Shown one piece after another: positions 33,507 through 46,400 of a DNA stretch of 64,000 nucleotides. Numbering within the stretch: position 1 is the first letter of the stretch; the number at the start of each line of letters is the position of its first letter. The stretch is from Alnus glutinosa (lineage: Eukaryota > Streptophyta > Magnoliopsida > Fagales > Betulaceae). The notes beneath the pieces were generated by a model. That model saw only the letters and a program-made list of their open reading frames with translations, ran no database searches and was not told the DNA's origin. The stretch is taken from contig NC_084892.1 in NCBI RefSeq assembly GCF_958979055.1, forward strand, positions 25,706,501-25,770,500, written 5' to 3'. Made by a program: the position numbers and the translations under genes.

Positions 33507-34120
33507 GGTTAAATAACACTCATGTACATGTAATTGGACCTTAAATCAAATCGTCGTATTAATTTCAAAAGATATTACAGGTGATAATTGTCGTTAATGG
33601 AAAAACCTAGTTTATATTTTTTTAGTCATTTGTTCATTTTTTTAAATAGACCTCCACGTTACCCACCTTAGCACGCTGACACATGTCCCTTTTTCCACGT
33701 GGCTCATGTATCAGAGGTGATACTTAGCTAGGTTTAGTGCCATGCGGAATGAGAAAAATAATAAAAACAAATACCTTAATTTTTTTAAAAAAAAATTTGA
33801 AGAAAAAATATTAGGGGTGGCTGGCCATCATATTTGGCATGTGTTGGTTCGAGCCACCTCCAATATTTTTTTCTTCACTTTTTTTTTTTTTTAAAAACAA
33901 AATTTTAAATTAAGGTATTTTTTTAATTATTTTTTTCATTCCATGTGGTACTGAAACCTTAAGTATCATCTGTGATACGTGAGCCACGTGGAATGAGGGA
34001 CATGTGTTAACATTTTAAAATAGAGTTTGATGGAATTACTAATTGATTTTTTCATTAATGACAAGTATTATAAGTGACTTTTTGAAACCAAAGTCACGAT
34101 TTGATTTATGGCTTAACCAC
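33507..34120. mobile_element. Inverted-repeat element, about 0.6 kb
   Basis: Left arm 'accttaaatcaaatcgt' and 'tccacgtggctcatgtatca'; right arm 'tgatacgtgagccacgtgga' and 'acgatttgatttatggctta'. No transposase. Layout like the 28410-28845 element, which also carries a 'gatac' arm. Confidence 0.6.
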
Positions 34121-34666
34121 GCGTACTTGTTAGGTATTTAACCAAAAATTGAATGCCTAGTCCTATTAGACAAGGTTTGGGTTGATGATGTTATCTACAT
34201 GCCAAACTTGCCTAAATTAAAGGCTAAAAGGAGCATTTAACAATAATTCATAGATACTAAACTCATTGTTTATACAAGTTTGGTAAGTGTAGAAGCATTA
34301 TTAATCTAATAATCTTCGTGTCCATAATACGAAATGATGCAAGCATTGCATTTATGACTTGAATATGAAGATTGAAGGGGTGTATATCTCGGAGCTTTAA
34401 AGGGTGAGAGAGGTGTTTGGTCCGACAAGATAAAAAGATAAGGCCATAAGGTCATACGGCCAGGCCCCTCTCTTTTTTTAAACATCCAAAAAGAGCCAAA
34501 AACAAGCCGAGAGGCTATGAAAAGTCAGAAATGGGTTTCAAAGAAAACGGACTCTCCTAATCGCAAGGGGCGAAAGGCTAGCGGTCGTTATTATCCACTA
34601 GGGTACCCGTGGCATTGATATTATAGCGACATGTCAAAAGGTCCCACTTGGGGGGCCCTCGTTATT

Positions 34667-34822
34667 CCACGTGGCGCAAATCTGTCCCTTACCTTTACAA
34701 CTTGAAGGACGAGATGGTCGGCGAGATTGTCATAGTGGAAAATAAGAGAGAGAGAAAAAAAAAAACCCTTTTTTTTTTTTCTTATTTTTGACCACGAGAG
34801 CCGACTTTTTGGGCTTATAAAA
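34667..34822 (+). promoter_or_regulatory. SIS-like gene promoter: ABRE/G-box and TATA box
   Basis: CCACGTGGCGC at 34667-34677 contains CACGTGGC, the core bound by ABF/bZIP factors in ABA and salt responses. TATAAAA at 34816-34822 follows 140 bases later and lies about 275 bases before the ATG, leaving a 5' leader of roughly 250 bases. The function is inferred from known element consensus. Confidence 0.6.
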
Positions 34823-35094
34823 TGGTGCGAGCGACGGTTACGTTATACTCGATCTTTCACGAGTCTCTCTCTCATTCTTTTTGTTGTTCCGTTAGCAGCT
34901 CCTCTTAATTTCTTTAAATAATCAGTCTATTTTCTGTTTGGCTCCCGGGAAAAAAACTTTCGCCGTTTCTATCTTTCAAAGTTTTCTCTGAAGGTGTTTG
35001 TTGCACACACGTATATAATATATACGTACACATATTGTATACACACACCAAGACCCGGTGGAGGGCTGAGAGAGAGGTTTTGGAGAGGGAGAGA

Positions 35095-36881
35095 ATGGAG
35101 GGGAGGAAGCAAGCGACGTCGTATTCTTCTTCGCCTTCCTTGACTTCTGAGCTTTTCGGGTCCAAAGAGTCGTCGTCTTCCTCCGGGATTTTCGGGTCTA
35201 TATTTGCGCCTTCGTCCAAGGTACTGCTCGTCTCTGTTTACTGTTTCTTTGTGCTAATTTATATGATAGATATCTGTGATTGTTCAATTCGATTTTGATT
35301 GGTCTGCTTTAGTTTACGTTCTTTTCTTTTCTGCATTTCACGGAAGGTTAAACGGAGTTACATCAAGAACTTTGAATGAATAGCTATTTATGTTCTGTAT
35401 ATTGCTTTTTTTATAATGTTTGCCATATTGGGTGAATGTATTTTTGGTGAATTGATTAATGCAAGTCATCGAAAGAAATGAGTAAAATAGATAAAAGGGT
35501 GTCTCAAGATTAGTGTTTTTTGGTTCTGGTACAGGTGTTAGGCAGGGAGGCTCGGCACTATGAGGTGACTGGAAGAAGGCAAGATTCAAAGAATGAGTCA
35601 TGGCAGGCAAAACCAGGAACAGGTACAATGTAAAATTGTACTAGTTTGCGTCTAAGATCGTACAATCTGAGTGTATTTTTGTATAAAGATTAAAAGTTTG
35701 TTATTTCAAGTTATGGGTTCTTTTTCCCTTTTTTTCTTTTTGCTTCCATTGGATCAAGAAATCCTGAATGAAAATCCATTCAAAAGATATTTATTCATAT
35801 TGTTCTTTTACGGATAAATATAAGCCTAAAATTTGTTTTCCCTGGGTTAGATTCAATATCAGTTCTGCTTTTAAAAACCAAAGATTGCTGATTTAAAAGA
35901 AATATTATTCCGAATAAAAAAATATTTTCTCGGAAGCTCTTGATTTCTCACATATTTTTGATGGTCGGTTTTTTCTTTTGATTTCATTAATTGGGTGAGA
36001 CATGAATTCTTAAATTCGTGTCCAGAAATTGTCTCCCTGAGTGAAATTTTGCTGTCTCTGCAGATGATCCCTTTAAAAGCAATGACAGCGAAAGTCAGAG
36101 CATGCCAAATAGAGACATGAGTTCCATTTATCAGGAACAAAGAGTACAACCGTGTCATCTCAGTTCATCAATCTATTATGGTGGCCAAGAAACATATTCT
36201 CATCCCCAGAATACCCAGAGCTCTGTGGTGAGTGTATATTTATATATGTCTAACACTTTTGAGCATATTTCTTGAAGAAAGATCCATAAGCCATGTAAAA
36301 AGCATGGTGTAGTTTTTGGAACGTCTTATATTGGGCACAACTGATTCACCAGTCATTTTCTTATTTATTTATTTATTTATTTTTGCACTTGTAAGATCAG
36401 ATTGTAGTAAAAAATAGATGTTATTTATCAAAAATAATTTTGGGGCTCATTTGCTGAGTCGAATTGTTTCATCCATTGGGAACGTAGGCAAAACCCCTGT
36501 TTGGAATTAATATTGTTTGCAGTACAGGCATCTTAGTTTAGAAAATCGTCTGGATTTTATCTCAATTGCTCTTTGCACAGCATGTTCTGTGCTGCAGTCA
36601 TTGTAGTCCACAGAGGAAACTGCACAACATCATTAAATTTGCTTTTTCCTCCATTTTTTTTTAAAGTTCTGAAATGTGCTAAAATTTGTGAATTTCTCAG
36701 TATAAGAAAGATGGGGGAGAAGATGATTCAGGGAGTGCTTCAAGGGGGAACTGGTGGCAAGGTTTGGCATTATCTATGGCATATAGTTACTTGAGTAGGC
36801 ATTATGGACATGGATTTCACTGTACTAACATTTTTTATTTTTTGTTCTTTAACTCTATCTGCAGGGTCTCTCTATTATTAA
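35095..36881 (+). CDS. SIS: SIS-like serine-rich stress protein (five exons)
   Basis: Exons inferred at 35095-35220, 35535-35622, 36064-36227, 36701-36761 and 36865-36881; every junction is GT-AG and phases agree, giving 151 aa, the usual size. Marks of the family are the N-terminal MEGRK, the Ser-run SELFGSKESSSSSGIFGSIF, the central NRDMSSIYQEQRVQPCHLSS followed by SIYYGGQE, and the C-terminal KKDGGEDDSGSASRGNWWQG then SLYY. The Arabidopsis homologue (Salt Induced Serine rich) is a small soluble protein induced by salt; its molecular role is not settled. No signal peptide or membrane span is seen. The tiny last exon encodes only the end of the WWQGSLYY tail, which is the conserved C-terminus and supports the model. 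The upstream ABRE-like G-box fits stress induction. Confidence 0.9.
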
Positions 36882-39376
36882 GAGCTCACTTGCGCAGATA
36901 GTCACCAAGGTATTTGTTTTTAATTTTTTGTGCACTCACTTATTTTATATCTAAAGCCAGTCTTAAGTGTGGAAGTTTGTTCCATATTCATAGGAACTTG
37001 AGCTCCCATCATGGATATTTTCTCGGATTTTTTCATCGATCTCTCTGTTTTGCTTATTGTGTTTTTTTCGCACTACTCATAGCTCAAAGAATTTGGCAGA
37101 AATTTTGTTTCTAATACTGGAAATTGCCTCTGGATTTCTGAAAATATTGGTCCTTCCTACCAGTTCCTTTAGTTTGTTGGACACTAAAGCAGTTTGAAAT
37201 GACTAAGTTGAATCGAGGAATAGGGGTTTTATTATCATGAAGAGGCGAGGTTGGAATTACCAAGTTATAATACCAATTGGTCCAAAATATCATTCTAATT
37301 GGCTTGTTTTTGATTTATCATTCACTCCAACACTCCCCGGACCCAGACAAACAAAATTACAAGAAATTTTTAGAAGCTGTTGGAGCATAAATGGAAAACA
37401 AGTAGCATCTATATGACAACATGTTTCAACTAGAAACTTTTTATTTTCCTGTTCGAAGACAGAAATTCTAATTGATTTTCCACTAATCTTAAGTTGATTT
37501 TTTGATTGAATTGTTTCTGTGATGAAATCCTTTGCAGGTATATAGAACATAGGGTAGCAGCCAGCTTGAATCTACCTTTTGTTATATGGAAGATAGATGA
37601 TAGAAGTCAGATGTTTGTGACAGCTAGCTGTTTGTTGCTTCCACCAGCTAAACAACAAAATCTTTACTTTGAACCTATCGCTAGATGCAACTTATTCTAT
37701 TTTTACTGTAAAAGATTCTGAACTCTTGGTCTTTCTACTGTAAAGGATATTTGGTCTATGGAGACTTATTCATTTCCTGTCAGCTACTTTAATGTAGTTG
37801 AAGCTTCTAGTATATGTAGTCACTTTTGTTATCCTTATTGTATGGTTGAACTTCTTTCTGGCTTTATTTGGGTTTTGTACAAGTGGGTGGAGTTTTGTTT
37901 TAAGCTTCTCCTCCTTTTACATCTGTGGTTGAAATTCCCATGCCATCATGACTGGTAGTTAAGAGATATTGTTTATCATAAAGTGATTTGGGAGCACCAG
38001 TTCGGGTGATACGGTTCTTAACTTTTTGAAGGGATAACGTAAATCCTCCTTTTGAGAGTTGAGATTGTGACAAATATAAGCACCCTAGAATCACCCTTCA
38101 CTCTCATATGGACCGTGGGATATTACTTTTGTAACGACTTACGTTATTATCTTAATAGGACTAGTCAATTTGAAGCTTTCCTAAAATCATTTATAAAGTC
38201 TAGTTTTACTTAATAACTAAGTAATGTGAGATTTAGCATCCATGAGTATATTTATAAATTATTTATTCTATGTGAGCTATTCATCTCTTTCCAATATAGG
38301 ACCGAGATATTACAACTTTTGTCTCACCGCCCTAAATCTTCATCCTTATCTCTTTGCTGTATTTCATCGCTTCGTTAATTAAATGAGTTTCATCCTTTTA
38401 TGTTTTATCCCTTAATTCCCGAAATATCCCTACAACATTATCCTAACATTTTACTTCACCACACCACTATGCTGACTTGGTGTGGTATATAACATTTTTG
38501 CTAATCGGTTCCCTTGGATCAGCATTTATTTAAAAAATAAAAATAAAAATTAAGGATTAATTGACATCGCCACATTAATAAAGTAAGTAGGATAAAAATG
38601 TTGTAAAAATGTTGCTGTAAACAGGTCAAACAAGCAATCCATATTCCTTAAAAGAGTCAAAACCTTTTACTTCATGATGTTCTGTGCACCTCGATCCTTT
38701 CGTTACCTCAAAACTTGGATTTTTGTTAAGCGCCATGCAAGCTAAATGTTAAGTCACCCTTCAAAGGGGGGTGGCCCAGTGAACACAACCAGCCAGCGAT
38801 ATGTTCAACACTTGTCTTCGAACTGTCCTTTTTAACTTTTTATTTCTTATCTGAGCCCAAGATTTTGATTCGAGCTCATTCCCCACCCAACATGTGACCC
38901 ACCGACTAAGGCAGTCCTTATCCATGAGAGGCAGGGGGATGCTTTTCGGTGGTCACTCAACAGATTTTATTTTAGTTTGCAGACAAAGATTCTGCGGCCA
39001 CAAATTTGGAAAAGTTAAATAAAGTGATTTTCAAGTTAGGATGAGTGTCTGCTATGGCCCTAACTGCTTCTTTCAACTTCTGCCATTTTACCTTTGCCAG
39101 AGGTTCTTCGAGGTTCTTTCTAGCAACCTTTTTTGGTTGGTCTTTGAATCGAGAACCGATATAGCGTAACATTTCGGTCCCATATTGAAGATATGAATAA
39201 CTCACGTGGAATAGAATGAGTGAAGTCTAAAAGCATATATAATATATATGGAGAGGCTTACAATCTGCTGGCTTTTATTGCCTAAATATACAAAGCCGAA
39301 GCAACGGCAACCATTACAACATCAGCTACCAGCTTTTTATGCCCCAGTCCATGGCCTTCAATACCTTTATGTTCCA
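36882..39376. other. Intergenic between SIS-like and DIR1-like genes
   Basis: The 3' UTR of the SIS-like gene and its flank. Contains copy 2 of the dispersed repeat (38100-38320, inverted). Frames at 37290-37721 and 38972-39205 show no motif or splice continuity and were not called. Confidence 0.5.
38100..38320 (-). repeat. Dispersed repeat, copy 2 of 3
   Basis: The reverse complement carries 'ctattaagataataacgtaa', 'gaaagcttcaaattgactag' and 'gaatagctcacatagaat'-like motifs matching the copies at 32.1 and 49.3 kb. Confidence 0.65.
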
Positions 39377-39859
39377 TCAAGGCAGTGTGTAAGCTGCAAT
39401 ATTAACAAAAGTGATTTCAGAAGTGATCAGATAAGAAAGAAAATAGGAAAAAAAAAGAAGAAAAAAGGAACAAACACTTGGAAATGGTCATAAATATAAC
39501 AATGAACTACACTCACGTCCACACTTGTATCCCGCTGGACGATTAGCGATGTTGCAGCGCTTGGGGATGGTGAGAGCAATCTCAGGCTTGACTCCTGAGC
39601 TTTTGGCAGTGTCAGAAAGCATGATAGCGCATAGACAACTTGGGTTCTGGCCTATTTTCTTCACCTGGAGGCAGCAACTGTCAGACACATCTGCTTTCTC
39701 ATCTTGTGCCGCCGTTGCACAAGGAGCAAGCTTCATAGCCTCATTGTCTGGAGAAGATTTTCCACATGCGCTTGCCCCATCAACCCTTTCAAGCCCAGCC
39801 ATGCTAACGACAATCACAAGCAATCCCAGAAGGCAGATTAACTTCATTGGAGCCTCCAT
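39377..39859 (-). CDS. DIR1-like lipid-transfer protein (two exons)
   Basis: Exons at 39859-39517 and 39393-39377 (donor C|GTGAG, acceptor TTGCAG|CT) encode 119 aa. Residues 1-29 are a signal peptide (KLICLLGLLVIVVSMAG ... DGA), so the product is secreted. The mature part has the eight-cysteine LTP/2S-albumin pattern: C of SACGKS, C of APCATAA, the CC pair of SDSCCLQV, C-x-C of NPSCLCAI, C of KRCNIA and C of GYKCG. The spacing and ending (NRPAGYKCG, then PYTLP) are those of the DIR1/DIR1-like group, apoplastic lipid carriers of which some act in systemic resistance. Reading through the intron would give a 123-aa form ending RECSSLLYL; the short second exon restores the family's usual tail, so splicing is preferred. 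A minus-strand TATAAAAT lies 43 bases upstream of the ATG. Confidence 0.88.
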
Positions 39860-39901
39860 TCCTGTATCTCACAATGCTGCAAATCCTTTCCCCAACGACA
39901 G

Positions 39902-39909
39902 ATTTTATA
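39902..39909 (-). promoter_or_regulatory. TATA box of the DIR1-like gene
   Basis: TATAAAAT on the minus strand, 43-50 bases before the ATG, which implies a very short 5' leader. Confidence 0.6.
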
Positions 39910-39910
39910 C

Positions 39911-40604
39911 TACAACTCGAGCTAAAAAGGTGGTTCCTCCAATCACCCACTTAATCCTAATATAATGGAGCTTGCACTAAAACAAAGAGAATTTTCTTAT
40001 TGCAACGTCCCTTCAAATGAACTGGTCTGTGCATTATTTACTTCTTTTTAGTCCAATCAAGGTTGGTGTCTCCAATATCTTCAGTACCATCCCTTCTTCT
40101 ACTCAAATCCTTCCAGATGCTACCATAAAAATGCCACAACTTTACAGTTTTTAATTATGTTTCATCAGTGTTGTCTATTCTTCTACCAACTCCACTTACT
40201 TGCCACCTCGTATAAACCCAAGACTCCTTGAGAGTTGAGATTTCTGACCTCAATGGGTAAAAGAACCCACACACACAAGAAATTCGTTGATTCTATGTCA
40301 GAATATTTACAAGGAATCGTCTGTCAAATCCCGTGAAATAATGGGGATTGATTGCGGAATTTCTTAATAAGATAATTATCAAATTTCAAAATACCAGTAT
40401 ATGCAAATATTATGGCTTAGGCTGCTCGAGTATTGGAGATCCCAATCCAATCCAAATAACTTGCAATGAACAAGTTTTTGAGAGCATAATTTTGTGCATC
40501 TCAGAAACCAACCGGCGAATTTGTATCCATAGCTAAGCATAAGGAAACAACCGGTGGCCGGCCAACAGAAAAGAATTGTGTTCTTATATAAAAAAAAGTT
40601 ATTT
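39911..40604. other. Intergenic / DIR1-like promoter region
   Basis: No gene. The tRNA-Asp 3' trailer on the minus strand reads into a T-run opposite 40590-40598, a plausible Pol III terminator. Confidence 0.5.
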
Positions 40605-40676
40605 CGCCGTTGCCGGGGATCGAACCCGGGTCACCCGCGTGACAGGCGGGAATACTTACCACTATACTACAACGAC
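40605..40676 (-). tRNA. tRNA-Asp (GTC)
   Basis: 72 bases on the minus strand. Acceptor GTCGTTG pairs with CAACGGC, discriminator G. The anticodon arm CCCGCCTGTCACGCGGG shows GTC, and the T-arm reads CCCGGGTTCGATCCCCGG. No intron. Confidence 0.95.
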
Positions 40677-41610
40677 TTTGTTGCTGAGAGCATTTTATAT
40701 ATTATTTAATATTGAAAGTATACAAAGTACTTTTAAATAAATTAAAAGGCCTTCTCAGTTCTCAATCTGGCTAAGCCAAGCTAATAAGGACTGGTTCGAT
40801 AATAGATATGCAACCTGTTTGGGGTCACACGGATTAGCCTGTAGCCAGTGCGCTCATTCGCAGCTGGGCAAGTAGTTGGGCTGTGCTAGGGAATGAACAA
40901 GTAGAGGTTGATTGAGTCGGGTATCTTGGGTATTTGAATATATAGGAGTCTTATGTCTATGTTATTGCTTTGTTATTGAGTTGTTATTAGTACTGTTTGG
41001 GTAGGATTCTTGCCGGACAGTTTCCGTTATTAATGTTTATTAGGAGTCTTGCTCTCTCAACGTGGCCAATGTTGACATCAAGAGTAGATATATGCAGTAG
41101 GTATCTTTAGCTTTATCTGCATGGTTATGTTATTGCTTTCAATTAGATTAGTAGAGTCCTATGTTAATGATTTATCTTAGATAAGCTTTACAGTGTTAGT
41201 GTTGAGAAAAGAATTTTCCGTATGTGGTTCAATCCTATTAAGGTCATTCATCTATTTAAAGAGATGAACATTGTTTATTAATATTATCAAAGAATTAATT
41301 CAAACCTTGTGTTTGACAAAGAATCCCAGGATCCTCTGATTTCCTACTAGATCCATTACTAGATCTACTAGATCCGTTACTAATCGAAGGTAGAGTTACT
41401 AGATCCGTTACGAAATCACATAACAGGCTGGTTGGTTTTAATGGCAGAATAGGCCTCCAGAGATGGCCTGCAATTGGCCGAAGATAATGGAGTAAGCCCA
41501 CATATGTCTCAATCTTTTGCTTTAAATATTGTAAATGAGTTGAAAGGGAAAATTCATTCACAACCAAATAAATAAAAAGGGGAAATTACAAGAAATTAAA
41601 AAATAAATAA

Positions 41611-41652
<42 letters not shown>

Positions 41653-42802
41653 ATAAAACATGGGTGGGGTAACCCAATAAAGACTCGAATACAACCAAAA
41701 CATTATTTAAAAACCTAAAAATTATTGGGAATGACCATGTAATGAGCTCAGCTCAACCCATTTCGTTCTTGGCTCACAGGTTAAGAGAGGAACTACCTTA
41801 GATGGAGGTTTAAAGGGGTTGTCCAAAGGCGGATTTGTGTGAAATAGCACACCTTCTGTAGCAACAAGCAACCTTAAGAACCACAACAGGAAGATGAACA
41901 TTGATGTTAGTTGAATGAAAGTTGTTGAAGAGGAGCATCATTGTGGCGTCTAGTGAGGGAGGTTAATTCCCAACGAAATAGGTTTGGTAGACACCGCATT
42001 TAGATCTGCAACTAGATCTAAGATTCTTCGCAAGCAAAAAGAGGGTACCGTCTATGAAAATCTAGTGAAAAAATGAGTAGGGAAGTCAAGGAATTACCGC
42101 GTGAGCAAAAAGGGAGCAGCGGTGGTGGTGGCACACGCATCACACTTGCGGCAGGGAATTAAGTGTGTGTGAGCATGCACTGAAGCGGGTGGGGTTTCTA
42201 GACTCATGGGAGGCTGGTAAATCTGAGGGGGTGGTGCGTGAGCGATGAAGAGAAAGGAGACACGAAAGATCTGGTTTCTAATTTGTAGAAAAAAGAAAAA
42301 GAAAAAGAGGAGACTGGAAAAAGAAGGAAGAGGAAGGAAACATGTCTTTGAGAAATGCTACATCAACTCCCAATTTTACATTTTCAAGTGTATACTTCTT
42401 GACGTGACATTGAAAATTATCATTAGATTTTGAATGAATCACTATTAAATTCGTTTAACGAGCCTTCTACAACTGTTTCATGATAATGGTCGGAGCAACT
42501 CAAACAATCAAATTTATTAAAATTATAGTTAATGGGCGTCGGTTAGGCACTGAATTAACAGTTTAAGAGGCTGCATGTTAAATAGACAATTTAATATATT
42601 AAGGCCTATTGCCCTTTGATGAACGTTTTTTAAATAGACAATTTAATAATATGTACTTGCACCAAAATTGAGAATGCATTAATTAAACGTCTATTAGAAA
42701 AATTCTAGCAGTAGAAATATAACACCTTCTCTTGCAGCTCTACTTAAATGAGTGAGGTCAACTTTACAAATCATATGTTTTCATTTAATACACCAGTCAT
42801 AT
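40677..42802. other. Intergenic with possible LTR-like and simple repeats
   Basis: 40850-41300 has a TATTTAAAGAGATGAACA-type leader reminiscent of an LTR end, but no matching termini. 41340-41415 holds tandem 'ctagatccgttactagatc'-like units. 41610-41651 is an A tract. 42340-42480 has weak similarity to the GAGTAATGC MITEs. No supported gene. Confidence 0.4.
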
Positions 42803-42874
42803 GGGCATTTGGTCTAGTGGTATGATTCTCGCTTAGGGTGCGAGAGGTCCCGAGTTCAATTCTCGGAATGCCCC
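42803..42874 (+). tRNA. tRNA-Pro (AGG)
   Basis: 72 bases. Acceptor GGGCATT pairs with AATGCCC, discriminator C. The D-arm is TGGTCTAGTGGTATGA, the anticodon loop TTAGGGT gives AGG, and the T-arm reads CCGAGTTCAATTCTCGG. TTTTTTG follows as terminator. Confidence 0.95.
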
Positions 42875-43483
42875 GAGTTTTTTGTACTTTGAGCTTTGAG
42901 AAACATGCGATGGTGTTTTGAGTTGTTTGTTAATATTTTTGTTTTGAAAATAAAAAACAACTGTCAAAGACGGTTGAAAACCTTGCTCGTTTATATGTTA
43001 CCAAAAGCACAATGTGACCAACAAAAACCACTGCAAGCATGGGAGACCTGCAAAAGTTCGATGACTAATTAGAAAAACCAAGACCCACATGATCTATATA
43101 TATATATATGTCTGTCTGCCAGTTTTCTAGACATCTATATCCGGAGGTGTCACAATGTTGATTGATTACAAGAGATATAATTGAGAATTCATCTATTCCA
43201 CCCAAGTGAGTATATAGGGTCAGTTGTTTCTTTCTGTTTACATTCCCAGTTCAAGTCTGGTCAATGGGAAACAAACTCCAAACTATAGAATTAAAGAATG
43301 CCCATGAGAAACATGAAGCATACAACTCATCACTGTTACAGACATCTCGTTACAACAAGAACTAAACAACATGACAAATCTTCCCAATATCATATACACC
43401 TTGTCTACAAAAAAACATACATAAAAGAGCTGGCTTACAGTACAACACCCAAGAGAACGAGTTCAAAAGCCCCAACTCAAGGT
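42875..43483. other. Intergenic / 3' flank of the RopGEF gene
   Basis: Roughly the last 250 bases should hold the 3' UTR of the minus-strand RopGEF. Nothing else is seen. Confidence 0.5.
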
Positions 43484-46400
43484 TCATTCTTCCACAATTA
43501 AGTCCTTTACTGGTGGGCTTACAGCTTTTTTTGTACAATCAGCAGACTTTATTCCAGTTTGAGATGCCGGCGCTATTGTGTTTGATCTTCTATCCGACCT
43601 CTCAATAGGATTGTCACAGTCCTTTTTATTCGTATCAATACTAAGGTAATCTGTTAGAACCTTCTTCACGCCTATCCCACGGTGTGGAATCTTGCTGCTA
43701 GTGACGAACGGTGATCTTTCTCCATTTGCAGGGCTGTGTCGCTGTGACGGCGAAAAGCTTGGTGTGGTGAAAGCTGTTTTATATGGAGTGCTTGAGACAG
43801 GCACTGAAAATGATGCTGGAACGCTCTTGTGAGCAATCGCACAGACTTTAGAGAGTGATGAGAATTGATCTGAATGCTTGGTCAAGTCATCCACGTATAG
43901 TAGATCGTCAATACGTGCTATAATATTAAAGGCCAGGCTCTCCAACACTCTTGAGTAGCTCTCAAGAATTGATTTCCCAACGTCCTAGATAACAGAATAA
44001 ATTTGATCAATTCAATGTCAAATTGAAATTAAAAGACATTAATAACACATTTTTCTAACTGGGAAGAAAAATATCAGAACCTTGTTATATTGGATTTTGC
44101 TCATATCTAAGGTTGTCTGCGGGAGACCAGGGAATCGCTGCTTCAGGCATAGCAGAAGGCTTTCGGCTCTTTCTGCAAGCAATTCCCTTTTTTCTGCATC
44201 AACCATCAGCTCCTTTACCATTTCCCATGATGACTTTGAATTGGATCGGGTTGTATTATTGGCAGGTTTTGAGTTGGTTCTTTTGTGAAACACAAAGATT
44301 GAGGCCTCCACTCGGTTGGCAATCTCTATAGCTTGATGTTCAGAAGATAAATCAAGGCAATCAAGCAAACATTCAGGATAAAACTGGTCTGATGAAATAT
44401 ATCGATAAATAAAATCTCCCAAGCTGGCTCTTCCATTCTGAAACCAAGTTAAAGCAACAATTCAGCAACCGTGTTTCTTTTAAAAGTGTAACACTAGAAT
44501 ACATTTGGGTTTTTATACCTTTGGAAGAGCTTCCACATATGATTCGGGGACTTCCATATCAGCTAAAGAAATACTGTTGATAGCCATGGCAGCTTTTAAG
44601 ATTTGGTTCGTACAATCGCGCTTGTGCTGCAACTGCTTTCTTGAATCCTCATGGAGGCCACCAGGAGGAACTCGGGGCACAGGCAACCACCACTTCTCCT
44701 CTTGGCGCTGAAGTGCTCTTCGGAAAGAGGCCGACCCATCAGCATCTGGGGCAAGAATCCCTTGGTCAACATACCAGAACTCTGTATCTATGAAACTATC
44801 TAATACTTCCTGCAAAAAGGACTTCAATTCAGAATGACCTCTTGAAACTGGATCCATTTTACAAAGTAAAAAGACTGCTCCGGAGAAAAAAAGAAAAAAG
44901 AGGAAGTCCTGCAGAGTCTTACAAGAAGCATGTTATCCAATTTACGCAGTGCTGGGAGATTCACGTAAAGATCAGAGCGGGGTCGGCAGGTCATGACCTG
45001 AATTACAATACAAAAAAACAAGTGAAATCAAGTCAATCCACTCCTACTTTAGTTTGCACTACCTATTTAACATCGAGGATTTATATGGTCCTAAAAATAG
45101 TCAGGTTAAGATTTTATTTAAACGTCCCATGGAAATTTAATGCACCAATGCGATTAATATGGCATTTGAAGCAACACATCCACTTTTTGCAATGCAGCCA
45201 AAAAGGAGAAAAATGAAGCCAAACCTGTGATTAATGAAATGGAATTAGTTTTTTCGAATTCCCAAAATGCCTCAAACCCAAATTGTTAACCTTCTTTTGA
45301 GAAGTTGACTAGCATACATAGGAGTTAACATGAATCAGAATAACAAATTTGTACTACTCTAAATAAGTTTGGGGGGGGGGGGGGGGGGGGGCATTTTGTT
45401 TCTATCGGACATTCAGACTTGCCCATAAAGCAGTAGCCAATTTGCAAATGCATCTAGCATGAGTACTTAGAAATGATTCTACCTTGCGATATGGCAGGAC
45501 CAAAAAAGATTAGATAGCTATAAAAATCCATAATGGAATAATATTGTACCTCGAGTTTGCTTCCATCTGGAAATGTCTGCAAACTAGGTATCAGCTCTAC
45601 AATGTAATCACTAACACATAGAAGCCAATCCATCTCCCTTCGCCACATTGCTTTCTTCTCAGGAGGTAAAGGTTCCAACCTCCAAAGCTGCCCAAATATA
45701 GTGGCTACAAAATTAAGCGAAGAATTAGAAATTAAATGCAGTAGCAGTCATATTCAAACCATAACTAACTTCCCACAGAAATGCGCTGCAAATCAATGTA
45801 GCAAGAATTAGAAACAATCAGAAAGATGGCGTACCGCAAAGATTGGTAATGGCATTTGAAATAGCCAATGCCGTGGAAACCCCATTTCCACAACCCGACA
45901 TATCTTCTCCAAGCAACAATTTTGAAAACCTTTCCTTCATCATCTCAATATCTATCATCCCAAAAACCAAAATCAGATTACGTTAAATATCATTTCAACA
46001 TTTTTTTGTTTGTTTGTGGCTGTATATGTATCACAGGGAGAGGGTGAGAGAGTTAAAACCTGACATCGCCGAACCTTGTTTCTTTAATTTTCTATCACCC
46101 AAGCGAGGTTTCTCTTCATCCTCAGCACCATTAGTACTCGTGCAGTCTTGTATCTCAGCTTTCAGAGTAGGCCAACCCAACGAAGGTGGCGAAGATGACT
46201 CAGAGCTGCTGTGACTCTGTTCCTCATGCCCTGTCGTCTCAGATGTCAAAAAATCACAGCTTGAACTGCTCTCGCGGCGCGCTTCTTCAATCAAATCCCC
46301 AAATGTTTCCATCTTAACTCCATTTTCCTCACACGGTTCATTCCTATCTTCAATGCCCACATTCTTTTCAATCAAACCCTCCATTACAGCTTTCCCTTCT

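Noticed and set aside
39525-39965. 146-codon plus-strand frame
   Set aside because: Antisense of the DIR1-like gene.
40850-41300. Possible solo LTR
   Set aside because: LTR-like 3' leader motif, yet no definable termini or target duplication.
44842-45216. 124-codon plus-strand frame
   Set aside because: Antisense across a RopGEF intron and exon edge; not conserved in any way I can see.
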